A stretch of DNA of 8,565 nucleotides from Alphaproteobacteria bacterium (GCA_947500965.1 CANMWW010000064.1:1-8565), one strand, 5' to 3'. Counted from the stretch's first letter, positions 1 through 4,706 are shown. Notes: generated by a model from the sequence alone, not told the origin. Program-made: numbers and translations.

Positions 1-290
1 ATTTCGCCGGGATCGACGACCTGCCGCTGGCGCCGGGCCTGGTCGAGCGGCCGGGCGAGCGCACGAGCTTCGAGACCGTCGCCGGCCGCATCGAGGCGCG
101 CGGCGCCGCCGGGCGGGCCAGCCGCGAGGCCGTGGCGCTCTTCTACGCGCAGGCCCTGCCGCAGCTCGGCTGGCAGCCCCAGGCGGACGGCACCTACGCG
201 CGCGGCGGCGAGCGGCTCGGCCTCGAGTTCTCCAACCCGCCGGAGGACGCCGCCACGCTCCTCCTGCGGATCCTGATCACGCCGGGCTGA
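1..290 (+). CDS. 3' end of a small hypothetical protein gene
   Basis: An open frame enters the window (first complete codon at base 3) and ends at TGA 288-290, giving the last 95 residues. The visible part holds PLAPGLVERPGE, an acidic and alanine-rich middle, FYAQALPQLGWQP, and a hydrophobic strand LLLRILITPG at the C-terminus. The alternation of a helix around ALFYAQALPQLGW with short strands suggests a small alpha/beta domain. No catalytic motif or membrane segment is visible in this part, and the N-terminus, where a signal peptide would be, lies outside the window. Codon use matches the neighbours and the next gene starts 42 bp downstream on the same strand, so the two may be co-transcribed. 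I do not recognise the family and assign no function. The frame and stop are secure; the identity is open. Confidence 0.72.
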   Translation, partial: FAGIDDLPLAPGLVERPGERTSFETVAGRIEARGAAGRASREAVALFYAQALPQLGWQPQADGTYARGGERLGLEFSNPPEDAATLLLRILITPG

Positions 291-332
291 AGCCACGCCC
301 CGCGCAACCCCAGCAGACCCGAAGAGGATCAA

Positions 333-1109
333 ATGGCCTACGAGAACATCCTGGTCGAGACGCGCGGACGCGTCGGCCTCGTCACCCTCAACCGCCCGAA
401 GGCGCTCAACGCGCTCAACGCCGCGCTGATCGCGGACCTGGGCCACGCGCTCGACGCCTTCGAGGCGAACGCCGAGGTCGGCGCGATCGTGGTCACCGGC
501 TCCGAGCGCGCCTTCGCCGCGGGCGCCGACATCAAGGAGATGGCGTCCAAGGGCTACATGGACGTCTACCTCGAGGACTTCATCACCCGCGGCTGGGAGC
601 GCATCACCACCTGCCGCAAGCCGATCATCGCCGCGGTCGCGGGCCACGCGCTGGGCGGCGGCTGCGAGGTCGCGATGATGTGCGACTTCATCATCGCCGC
701 CGACAACGCCCGCTTCGGCCAGCCCGAGATCAGCATCGGCACGATCCCCGGCGCCGGCGGCACGCAGCGCCTGGCGCGCTATGTCGGCAAGTCGAAGGCG
801 ATGGAGATGTGCCTCACCGGCCGGATCATGGACGCCGCCGAGGCCGAGCGCAGCGGGCTGGTCAGCCGCGTCGTGCCGGTCGGCGAGCTGGTCGCCGAGG
901 CGGTGAAGACCGCCGAGAAGATCGCCTCGATGTCGCGCCCGATCGCCATGATGGTCAAGGAGTCGGTCAACCGTTCCTACGAGACGACGCTGGCCGAGGG
1001 CATCCGCTTCGAGCGCCGCCTCTTCCACTCCACCTTCTCGACCGAGGACCAGAAGGAAGGCATGGCGGCCTTCGTCGAGAAGCGCCAGCCGCAGTTCAGG
1101 AACCGCTGA
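333..1109 (+). CDS. Enoyl-CoA hydratase (crotonase family), 258 aa
   Basis: This cytosolic enzyme adds water across the double bond of 2-trans-enoyl-CoA to give 3-hydroxyacyl-CoA, the second step of fatty-acid beta-oxidation. The crotonase fold is clear. The AFAAGADIKEM oxyanion-hole segment is at residues 60-70 and GHALGGGCEVAMMCD at 104-118. GQPEISIGTIPGAGGTQRL runs from 129 to 147. The two acid/base glutamates of true hydratases are both present, as E112 (GCE) and E132 (PEI), which separates it from family members that lost hydratase activity. The C-terminal FSTEDQKEGMAAFVEKRQPQF is the usual trimerisation tail, and 258 aa is normal length. The ATG at 333 follows GAAGAGGA (321-328) at good spacing. 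Short-chain enoyl-CoA hydratase is the best call; acyl specificity cannot be read from sequence. A hydratase next to rpsT and dnaA is, to my knowledge, a recurrent alphaproteobacterial arrangement. Confidence 0.95.
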   Translation: MAYENILVETRGRVGLVTLNRPKALNALNAALIADLGHALDAFEANAEVGAIVVTGSERAFAAGADIKEMASKGYMDVYLEDFITRGWERITTCRKPIIAAVAGHALGGGCEVAMMCDFIIAADNARFGQPEISIGTIPGAGGTQRLARYVGKSKAMEMCLTGRIMDAAEAERSGLVSRVVPVGELVAEAVKTAEKIASMSRPIAMMVKESVNRSYETTLAEGIRFERRLFHSTFSTEDQKEGMAAFVEKRQPQFRNR

Positions 1110-1120
1110 AAAACCGGGCT

Positions 1121-1151
1121 CCGCGCGCGCGCCGGGCGGCCGCGCGCGCGG
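1121..1151 (+). terminator. Alternating-CG hairpin after the enoyl-CoA hydratase gene
   Basis: A perfect 11-bp inverted repeat, CCGCGCGCGCG (1121-1131) and CGCGCGCGCGG (1141-1151), is separated by a 9-nt loop and starts 11 bp past the stop codon. A GGG at 1116-1118 could extend the stem to CCC at 1152-1154 across a small bulge. Its position between the hydratase gene and the rpsT promoter suits a transcription terminator. However, no T-run follows, so intrinsic termination is not assured, and Rho-dependent ending or simple 3'-end protection is equally possible. Confidence 0.4.
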
Positions 1152-1161
1152 CCCCGTGCGG

Positions 1162-1191
1162 TTGACGCTCGCGGCGGGCCGGGGCTATAAC
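1162..1191 (+). promoter_or_regulatory. Sigma-70-type promoter of rpsT
   Basis: TTGACG (1162-1167) matches the -35 consensus at five of six positions, and TATAAC (1186-1191) is a good -10 with an 18-bp spacer (17 bp if read as CTATAA, 1185-1190). TATAA stands out in a very GC-rich background. Transcription should begin near 1197-1199, giving an rpsT leader of about 40 nt. A strong constitutive promoter is expected for a ribosomal protein gene. Confidence 0.75.
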
Positions 1192-1235
1192 CCGCCGCCT
1201 TTTCGCACCCAATCCCTCATTCACGGAAGATCGCA

Positions 1236-1502
1236 ATGGCCAACACGAAATCCGCAGCGAAGGCTGCCCGCCAGTCGCTGAAGCGCAAGGCCGTGAACGA
1301 CGCGCGCCGCTCGCGCATCAAGTCGAGCGTGAAGAAGTCCGAGACGGCGATCGCCACCGGCGACAAGGCGGCGGCAGCCGAGGCCTTCAAGGCGATGCAG
1401 ACCGAGCTCATGCGCGGCGTGCGCAAGGGCGTCGTCCACCGCAACGCGGTGGCGCGCAAGATGTCGCGCCTGTCGAAGCGCATCAAGTCGCTGAAGGCTT
1501 GA
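1236..1502 (+). CDS. rpsT: 30S ribosomal protein S20, 88 aa
   Basis: S20 is a primary 16S rRNA-binding protein of the small ribosomal subunit and helps shape the base of the body. The sequence is diagnostic: it opens MANTKSAAKAARQSLKRK, is strongly basic and helical throughout, and ends HRNAVARKMSRLSKRIKSLKA, the family's conserved C-terminal segment. The length of 88 aa is typical. GGAAG (1225-1229) precedes the ATG by 6 nt, and a clear promoter lies about 40 bp upstream of the start. The gene appears monocistronic: it has its own promoter and is followed by a 416-bp gap with a hairpin close to the stop. In many bacteria S20 represses its own translation, but the short leader here shows no obvious structure to support that. 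Confidence 0.97.
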   Translation: MANTKSAAKAARQSLKRKAVNDARRSRIKSSVKKSETAIATGDKAAAAEAFKAMQTELMRGVRKGVVHRNAVARKMSRLSKRIKSLKA

Positions 1503-1506
1503 CACG

Positions 1507-1540
1507 AGGCGCGCGACGCGCAAGGCCGCGCGCGCGCCTT
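1507..1540 (+). terminator. Candidate rpsT terminator hairpin
   Basis: AGGCGCGCG (1507-1515) and CGCGCGCCT (1531-1539) form a perfect 9-bp inverted repeat starting 4 bp after the rpsT stop. An alternative, smaller fold pairs AAGGC (1522-1526) with GCCTT (1536-1540). The position is right for a terminator, but there is no downstream T-run, so intrinsic termination is only tentative. Confidence 0.35.
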
Positions 1541-1589
1541 CGACCATCCTCCGGTGTCGCGCGAGAACGTCGCGCGGCGCGGGAGTCGA

Positions 1590-1603
1590 GGAAAAAATTT
1601 TCC
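1590..1603. repeat. A/T-rich inverted repeat
   Basis: GGAAAAAATTTTCC has perfect GGAAAA/TTTTCC arms around AA. Ten consecutive A/T bases are exceptional in this background. It lies about 20 bp upstream of the putative -35 of the dnaA-operon promoter, where an A-tract could act as an UP-like element, a bent segment or a protein site. Flanking GCGCGG (from 1576) and CCGCGC (from 1602) offer a competing pairing. The role is unproven. Confidence 0.4.
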
Positions 1604-1622
1604 GCGCCTCCGGGCGCGCATG

Positions 1623-1651
1623 TTGCCGCCCCGCGAAGCCGGTGCTTAGAG
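1623..1651 (+). promoter_or_regulatory. Candidate promoter of the rhodanese-dnaA transcript
   Basis: TTGCCG (1623-1628) is a plausible -35, and TTAGAG (1646-1651, 17-bp spacer) or CTTAGA (1645-1650, 16-bp spacer) a weak -10. It is the best sigma-70-like pair I found in the gap. The A/T block lies just upstream, and a GAGTC (1649-1653, a GANTC methylation site) overlaps the -10. It would give a leader of about 260 nt before the rhodanese start. Confidence 0.35.
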
Positions 1652-1686
1652 TCCGGCCGTCGTCGCCCGCAACCGGTCGCCAGAAC

Positions 1687-1727
1687 CGGAACGCGAGCAT
1701 CGACCTGACGGGAATGGGCGGAACGCG
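1687..1727 (+). repeat. 9-bp direct repeat CGGAACGCG, period 32 bp
   Basis: CGGAACGCG occurs at 1687-1695 and again at 1719-1727, spaced about three helical turns apart and downstream of the putative promoter. A shorter AACCGG pair (1671-1676 and 1684-1689) precedes it. The spacing would suit a dimeric regulator, but a chance origin is quite possible in DNA of this composition. Confidence 0.3.
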
Positions 1728-1745
1728 CTTCGGCGCGCGAAGCGC
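1725..1745 (+). repeat. 8-bp perfect hairpin in the rhodanese-dnaA leader
   Basis: GCGCTTCG (1725-1732) and CGAAGCGC (1738-1745) are perfectly complementary around a 5-nt loop. It lies in the untranslated leader about 175 nt before the rhodanese start. The compact loop and mixed-base stem make it a credible RNA hairpin. No T-run follows. Confidence 0.45.
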
Positions 1746-1763
1746 AAGGCGAAGAGGAAGCAT

Positions 1764-1780
1764 CGGGCGAGGGACGCCCG
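1764..1780 (+). repeat. 6-bp hairpin with AGGGA loop in the rhodanese-dnaA leader
   Basis: CGGGCG (1764-1769) pairs with CGCCCG (1775-1780) around the loop AGGGA. It sits 18 bp after the 8-bp hairpin. A purine-rich loop can be a site for a small RNA or protein, but there is no direct evidence for this. Confidence 0.35.
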
Positions 1781-1918
1781 CATCGGCGCGTGTGCGGGCA
1801 TCGTCCCGCGCGGGATGCGCGAGGCGGGGCGGACCGGTGTCCGCGGACGGGTTCTGGATTGCGGATCGCGCCTGCGCGCGGCCGCGCGAGGCGACGGCGA
1901 AAGGCGGCCTGGGTCGAG

Positions 1919-2377
1919 ATGACGGCGACGAGCGACACTGCACGGGGCTACGCGGGCGACCTGACGCCGCGCGAGGCATGGGACCTGCTGGCGCGCGAGC
2001 GCGGCGCGGCCCTCGTCGACGTGCGCTCTCGTCCGGAGTGGAGCTTCGTCGGCGTGCCCGACCTCGCCTCGATCTCCAAGCGGCCCGTGCTCGTCGCCTG
2101 GCAGCACTGGACGCCGGGCCCGCAGGGCGCGGTGATGGCGCCCAACGCCGCCTTCGCCGACGAACTCGCCGCGGCCGTTCCGTCGCGCGAGGCGCCGGTC
2201 GTCTTCATCTGCCGCTCGGGCGCGCGCTCGCGCGCCGCCGCCATCATGGCGACCGGGCTCGGCTACGCGCGGGCGCATAATCTTTCGGGCGGCTTCGAGG
2301 GCGTGCATGACGGCGAGCGCCATCGCGGCCGCGTGGACGGGTGGAAGGCCTCTGGCCTCCCCTGGACGCAGGACTGA
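1919..2377 (+). CDS. Rhodanese-like sulfurtransferase, single domain, 152 aa
   Basis: Rhodanese domains carry sulfur as a persulfide on an active-site cysteine and pass it to cyanide, thiols or biosynthetic partners in the cytosol. The fold is recognisable. An N-terminal helix LTPREAWDLLARE is followed by ALVDVRSRPEWSFVGVPDL at residues 31-49. The strand VVFICRSGARSRAAA then carries the catalytic Cys98 in a six-residue-type loop (CRSGARS), and GGFEGVHDGERHR follows near the C-terminus. With one domain of 152 aa there is no inactive partner domain. The chosen ATG at 1919 begins just before the first conserved helix. The frame stays open upstream to about 1790, but that part is low-complexity and arginine-rich. 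AAAGG (1900-1904) is 14 nt away, a weak ribosome-binding site. The stop is 16 bp before dnaA, so the two are probably co-transcribed. The in vivo acceptor is unknown. Confidence 0.88.
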   Translation: MTATSDTARGYAGDLTPREAWDLLARERGAALVDVRSRPEWSFVGVPDLASISKRPVLVAWQHWTPGPQGAVMAPNAAFADELAAAVPSREAPVVFICRSGARSRAAAIMATGLGYARAHNLSGGFEGVHDGERHRGRVDGWKASGLPWTQD

Positions 2378-2393
2378 GGGGCGGGGGATCGGC

Positions 2394-3794
2394 ATGGGCA
2401 CCGACAGGGATCCGTCCGTCGAGGGGCAGTGGGCGCGCGTGCGCGCGAAGCTGCGCAAGGAGCTCGGCGACACCGCCTATCGCAGCTGGATCCGCCCGCT
2501 GACGCTGCTGGGCGTGGAGAACGGAGAGGCGAGGCTCGGCGCGACCACGCGCTTCGTGCGCGACTGGGTGCGCTCGCACCACGCCGACCTGATCCGCACG
2601 ATCTGGGCGAGCGAGAACCGCGAGATCGCCGCCGTCGACATCGCCGTGCAGGCCGCGACGACCGTGGCGCGCAGCGAGGACCTCGCGCGCGCCGAGCCGC
2701 CGCGCCCGGCGATGCAGCTGCTGCGCGCGCAGGAGCCGGCCGGCGCGACGGCGCCCGACGCGCCCGAGGAATTCGGCGCCGCGCTCGACGCGCGCTTCAC
2801 CTTCGACACCTGGGTCGTCGGCAAGTCCAACGAGTTCGCCACCGCCGCCGCGCGCCGCGTGGCCGAGGACACCAAGGCCTCGATCAACCCGCTCTTCCTC
2901 TATGGCGGCGTCGGGCTGGGCAAGACCCACCTGATGACGGCGATCGCCTGGCACATCCGCAAGCGCCACCCGCAGCGCCGGGTCATGTACCTCTCGGCCG
3001 AGAAGTTCATGTTCCAGTTCATCCGCGCGATGCGCTCGAAGGACACGATGTCCTTCAAGGAGCAGTTCCGCTCGGTCGACGTGCTGATGATCGACGACGT
3101 GCAGTTCATCGCCGGCAAGGACGCGACGCAGGAGGAGTTCTTCCACACCTTCAACGCGCTGGTGGACCAGAACAAGCAGATCGTCCTGTCCGCCGACAAG
3201 AGCCCCTCGGACCTCGAGGGCGTCGAGGAGCGCGTGAAGTCGCGCCTCGGCTGGGGCCTCGTCGCCGACATCCACCCGACGACCTACGAGCTGCGCCTCG
3301 GCATCCTGCAGGCGAAGGCAGAGCGCGCGGGCGTCGCGGTGCCGCTCAAGGTGCTCGAGTTCCTCGCCCACAAGATCACGCAGAACATCCGCGAGCTCGA
3401 GGGCGCGCTCAACCGCATCACCGCCCACGCGACGCTGATCGGCCGCCCCATCACGATCGACAGCTCGCAGGAGGTCCTCCACGACCTCATCCGCGCCAAC
3501 GACCGGCGCGTGACGATCGAGGAGATCCAGAAGCGCGTGGCCGAGCACTTCGCCATCAGGCTGGCGGACATGCACAGCCCGCGGCGCGCGCGCGCCGTGG
3601 CCCGGCCGCGCCAGGTGGCCATGTACCTCTCCAAGCAGCTGACCTCGCGCTCGCTGCCGGAGATCGGACGCAAGTTCGGCGGCCGCGACCACACGACGGT
3701 CATGCACGCCGTGCGCAAGATCGAGGAGCTGCGCGCCTCCGACCACGGCTTCGCCGAGGACATCGACCTCCTCCGGCGCATGCTCGAGTCCTGA
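2394..3794 (+). CDS. dnaA: Chromosomal replication initiator protein DnaA, 466 aa
   Basis: DnaA binds origin DNA boxes, oligomerises with ATP, melts the origin and helps load the replicative helicase. All four domains are visible. Domain I (about 1-90, with WARVRAKLRKELGDTAYRSWIRPL) handles partner binding. An Ala/Pro-rich domain II linker follows to about 130. The domain III AAA+ ATPase begins FTFDTWVVGKSNEFA (136-149) and has Walker A GGVGLGKTH (171-179), Walker B LMIDDVQF (231-238), box VII R280 and the arginine finger R284 in SRLGWGL. Sensor 2 is NIRELEG (331-337). Domain IV carries the DNA-binding signature GGRDHTTVMHAV (429-440). Length is normal. The ATG at 2394 is chosen because homology begins there and GGGGGA (2383-2388) is well spaced; an in-frame ATG at 2307 lies inside the rhodanese gene. 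The gene shares a transcript with the rhodanese. Confidence 0.97.
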   Translation: MGTDRDPSVEGQWARVRAKLRKELGDTAYRSWIRPLTLLGVENGEARLGATTRFVRDWVRSHHADLIRTIWASENREIAAVDIAVQAATTVARSEDLARAEPPRPAMQLLRAQEPAGATAPDAPEEFGAALDARFTFDTWVVGKSNEFATAAARRVAEDTKASINPLFLYGGVGLGKTHLMTAIAWHIRKRHPQRRVMYLSAEKFMFQFIRAMRSKDTMSFKEQFRSVDVLMIDDVQFIAGKDATQEEFFHTFNALVDQNKQIVLSADKSPSDLEGVEERVKSRLGWGLVADIHPTTYELRLGILQAKAERAGVAVPLKVLEFLAHKITQNIRELEGALNRITAHATLIGRPITIDSSQEVLHDLIRANDRRVTIEEIQKRVAEHFAIRLADMHSPRRARAVARPRQVAMYLSKQLTSRSLPEIGRKFGGRDHTTVMHAVRKIEELRASDHGFAEDIDLLRRMLES

Positions 3795-3831
3795 GGGCGG
3801 CGGCCCCGTCCCCGGGACCGCCCCGCCGCCC
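3795..3831 (+). terminator. Hairpin filling the dnaA-pcp gap
   Basis: GGGCGGCGG (3795-3803), starting at the base after the dnaA stop, pairs perfectly with CCGCCGCCC (3823-3831), which ends 3 bp before the pcp ATG. A small inner hairpin GTCC/GGAC (3808-3818) may sit in the loop. No T-run follows, so it may attenuate, protect an mRNA end or hide the pcp start rather than terminate. Confidence 0.45.
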
Positions 3832-3834
3832 GCG

Positions 3835-4503
3835 ATGGCAGCCGAGCCGACCGTCCTCGTCACCGGCTTCGAGCCATTCGGCGGCGACGACCTGAACCCC
3901 AGCGCCCTGGTCGCCCGGGAGCTTTCCGGGCGGCGCATCGCCGGCGCCACGGTCGCCTCGCGCATCCTGCCCGTCGACCTCGACGGCCTCGAGGCGGCGC
4001 TCGACGCCGCGCTGGCCTCGCTGCCCGCCCCGCCGCTCGCCGTTGTCGCGCTCGGCCTCGCCGCCAGCGAGGCGGTGGTCCGCCTGGAGCGCGTGGCGCT
4101 CAACGTCGCGGACTTCTCCATCCCCGACAACGCCGGCGCGCTGGCCCGCAACCGGCCGCTCGAGCCCGGCGGCCCGGACGGGCGCCTGAGCCGCCTGCCG
4201 CTCGAGGCGATCCTGGGCGCGCTGCTGGCCCGGGGCATCCCGGCCAGGCTCTCCGAGTCGGCCGGGCTCTACCTGTGCAACGCGGCGATGTACCGGCTGC
4301 TCGGGCGGCTGCCCGCCGGGCTGCCCTGCGGCTTCGTCCACCTGCCGCCCCTGCCGGCCCAGGTGGCGCGGCGCATCGCCCGGTCCGGGGGCCGGGTCTC
4401 CGGGCGCGATCCCGGGCTTGCCTCGATGCCGCTGGACCTCCAGGCGGAGGCGATCGCCCTCGTCCTGGAGACGACGCTGGCGGGCGGCGGCGCGGCCGCC
4501 TGA
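3835..4503 (+). CDS. pcp: Pyroglutamyl peptidase I (pyrrolidone-carboxylate peptidase), 222 aa
   Basis: This cytosolic cysteine peptidase of family C15 removes N-terminal pyroglutamate from peptides. The N-terminus VLVTGFEPFGGDDLNPS (7-23) is the family hallmark. The catalytic triad is complete: E85 in LERVALN, C148 in SAGLYLCN, and H169 in GFVHLPPLPAQ. The segment DFSIPDNAG (93-101) is also conserved. Length is typical. The ATG at 3835 puts the hallmark at the usual place, but no Shine-Dalgarno precedes it; the 40-bp gap after dnaA is taken up by a hairpin, so expression may depend on coupling to dnaA translation. Its place between dnaA and dnaN is unusual. Base composition resembles the neighbours, so a recent foreign origin is not indicated. 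Codons 26-33 contain a CGCCCGG/CCGGGCG inverted repeat (3912-3932), probably incidental. Confidence 0.93.
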   Translation: MAAEPTVLVTGFEPFGGDDLNPSALVARELSGRRIAGATVASRILPVDLDGLEAALDAALASLPAPPLAVVALGLAASEAVVRLERVALNVADFSIPDNAGALARNRPLEPGGPDGRLSRLPLEAILGALLARGIPARLSESAGLYLCNAAMYRLLGRLPAGLPCGFVHLPPLPAQVARRIARSGGRVSGRDPGLASMPLDLQAEAIALVLETTLAGGGAAA

Positions 4504-4508
4504 CCCGG

Positions 4509-4528
4509 CCCCGGCGGACCCCGGCGGA
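4509..4528 (+). repeat. Two tandem copies of CCCCGGCGGA
   Basis: The 10-bp unit CCCCGGCGGA is repeated exactly at 4509-4518 and 4519-4528, directly after the pcp stop codon. The second copy supplies the left arm and loop of the candidate terminator just downstream. Copy number could vary between strains by slippage. Confidence 0.6.
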
Positions 4529-4544
4529 CCGGGTATTCTTCTCT
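4520..4544 (+). terminator. Candidate intrinsic terminator after pcp
   Basis: CCCGG (4520-4524) and CCGGG (4529-4533) form a 5-bp all-GC stem with a CGGA loop. TATTCTTCTCT (4534-4544) follows immediately, the most T-rich run on this strand in the area. An alternative left arm, CCCGG at 4504-4508, could compete. The stem is short but the U-rich tail gives it the correct layout. It would end the dnaA-pcp transcript just before the dnaN promoter. Confidence 0.42.
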
Positions 4545-4560
4545 AGGCTTCAAGCGCTTC

Positions 4561-4569
4561 TGGTATAGT
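4561..4569 (+). promoter_or_regulatory. Extended -10 promoter for dnaN-recF-gyrB
   Basis: TGGTATAGT matches the extended -10 pattern TGnTATAAT with one mismatch and stands out in GC-rich DNA. There is no convincing -35 at 16-18 bp, as is usual for extended -10 promoters. Transcription should start near 4576, giving a leader of about 143 nt that contains the structured element described next. This makes dnaN independent of read-through from dnaA. Confidence 0.6.
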
Positions 4570-4577
4570 GATTCCCC

Positions 4578-4706
4578 TTGCGGTCGGGTGGCGGATCGGC
4601 GTCCTGCCGCCGCCCGGCAAGGTGGCCCGCCCGGCCCTTGCCGGGCGCGCCGGAAGACGCCGGCGACCCCCTCGCCGGCGCGCCGCGCAGGACGCCGCAA
4701 CCAGGG
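4578..4706 (+). ncRNA. Structured 5' leader of dnaN: three-way junction (candidate cis-regulatory RNA)
   Basis: Three perfect helices nest into one closed fold. P1 pairs CGGCGTCCTGC (4597-4607) with GCAGGACGCCG (4687-4697), 11 bp. P2 pairs CGCCCGGCAAGG (4611-4622) with CCTTGCCGGGCG (4636-4647), 12 bp with a 13-nt loop. P3 pairs CGCCGGCGA (4658-4666) with TCGCCGGCG (4672-4680), 9 bp with loop CCCCC. Junction strands are 3, 10 (CGCCGGAAGA) and 6 nt. An alternative outer helix, TTGCGG (4578-4583) with CCGCAA (4695-4700), competes with the last three pairs of P1 and would involve the very 5' end of the predicted transcript. The Shine-Dalgarno-like AGGG (4703-4706) begins 5 nt after P1, so folding could affect dnaN translation. 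I do not recognise it as a known riboswitch or ribosomal-protein leader. A DNA-level role remains possible. Confidence 0.6.

Larger units (their letters stand above)
1503..1918 (+). other. Intergenic region between rpsT and the rhodanese-dnaA unit
   Basis: This 416-bp gap shows no convincing gene; open frames crossing it lack recognisable protein character and ribosome-binding sites. It holds a GC hairpin just after rpsT, an A/T block (1590-1603), a plausible promoter (1623-1651), a 9-bp direct repeat, two compact hairpins (1725-1745 and 1764-1780), and two perfect short palindromes, TCCCGCGCGGGA (1804-1815) and GTCCGCGGAC (1839-1848). I see no good match to a DnaA box (TTATCCACA and close variants), so an origin is not supported. 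The likeliest role is terminator plus promoter and a long leader of about 260 nt for the rhodanese-dnaA transcript. Confidence 0.6.

Noticed and set aside
333..1109. Alternative call of the crotonase-family gene as an isomerase or a dehydratase without hydratase activity
   Set aside because: Both hydratase glutamates (E112 and E132) are present in canonical contexts, so enoyl-CoA hydratase is the simplest reading.
1503..1918. Replication origin between rpsT and dnaA
   Set aside because: No convincing DnaA box was found (the best, TTTTCCGCG at 1598-1606, matches TTATCCACA at only 6 of 9 positions), and there is only one short A/T block. In alphaproteobacteria the origin often lies elsewhere, for example near hemE.
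1642..2280. Plus-strand open frame overlapping the leader and the rhodanese gene
   Set aside because: The product is arginine/alanine-rich and non-globular, and it overlaps the rhodanese gene out of frame; the rhodanese active-site motif settles the coding frame.
2307..2393. Earlier in-frame ATG of dnaA at 2307
   Set aside because: It lies inside the rhodanese gene, adds 29 residues without family homology and lacks a Shine-Dalgarno; the ATG at 2394 has GGGGGA at proper distance.
3912..3932. CGCCCGG/CCGGGCG inverted repeat within pcp
   Set aside because: It falls in ordinary codons of a conserved enzyme, and short GC stems like this are expected by chance at this composition.
2244..4238. 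Long antisense open frame (664 codons) opposite dnaA and pcp
   Set aside because: It mirrors dnaA and pcp, both with complete motif sets. No family character and no ribosome-binding site are visible.
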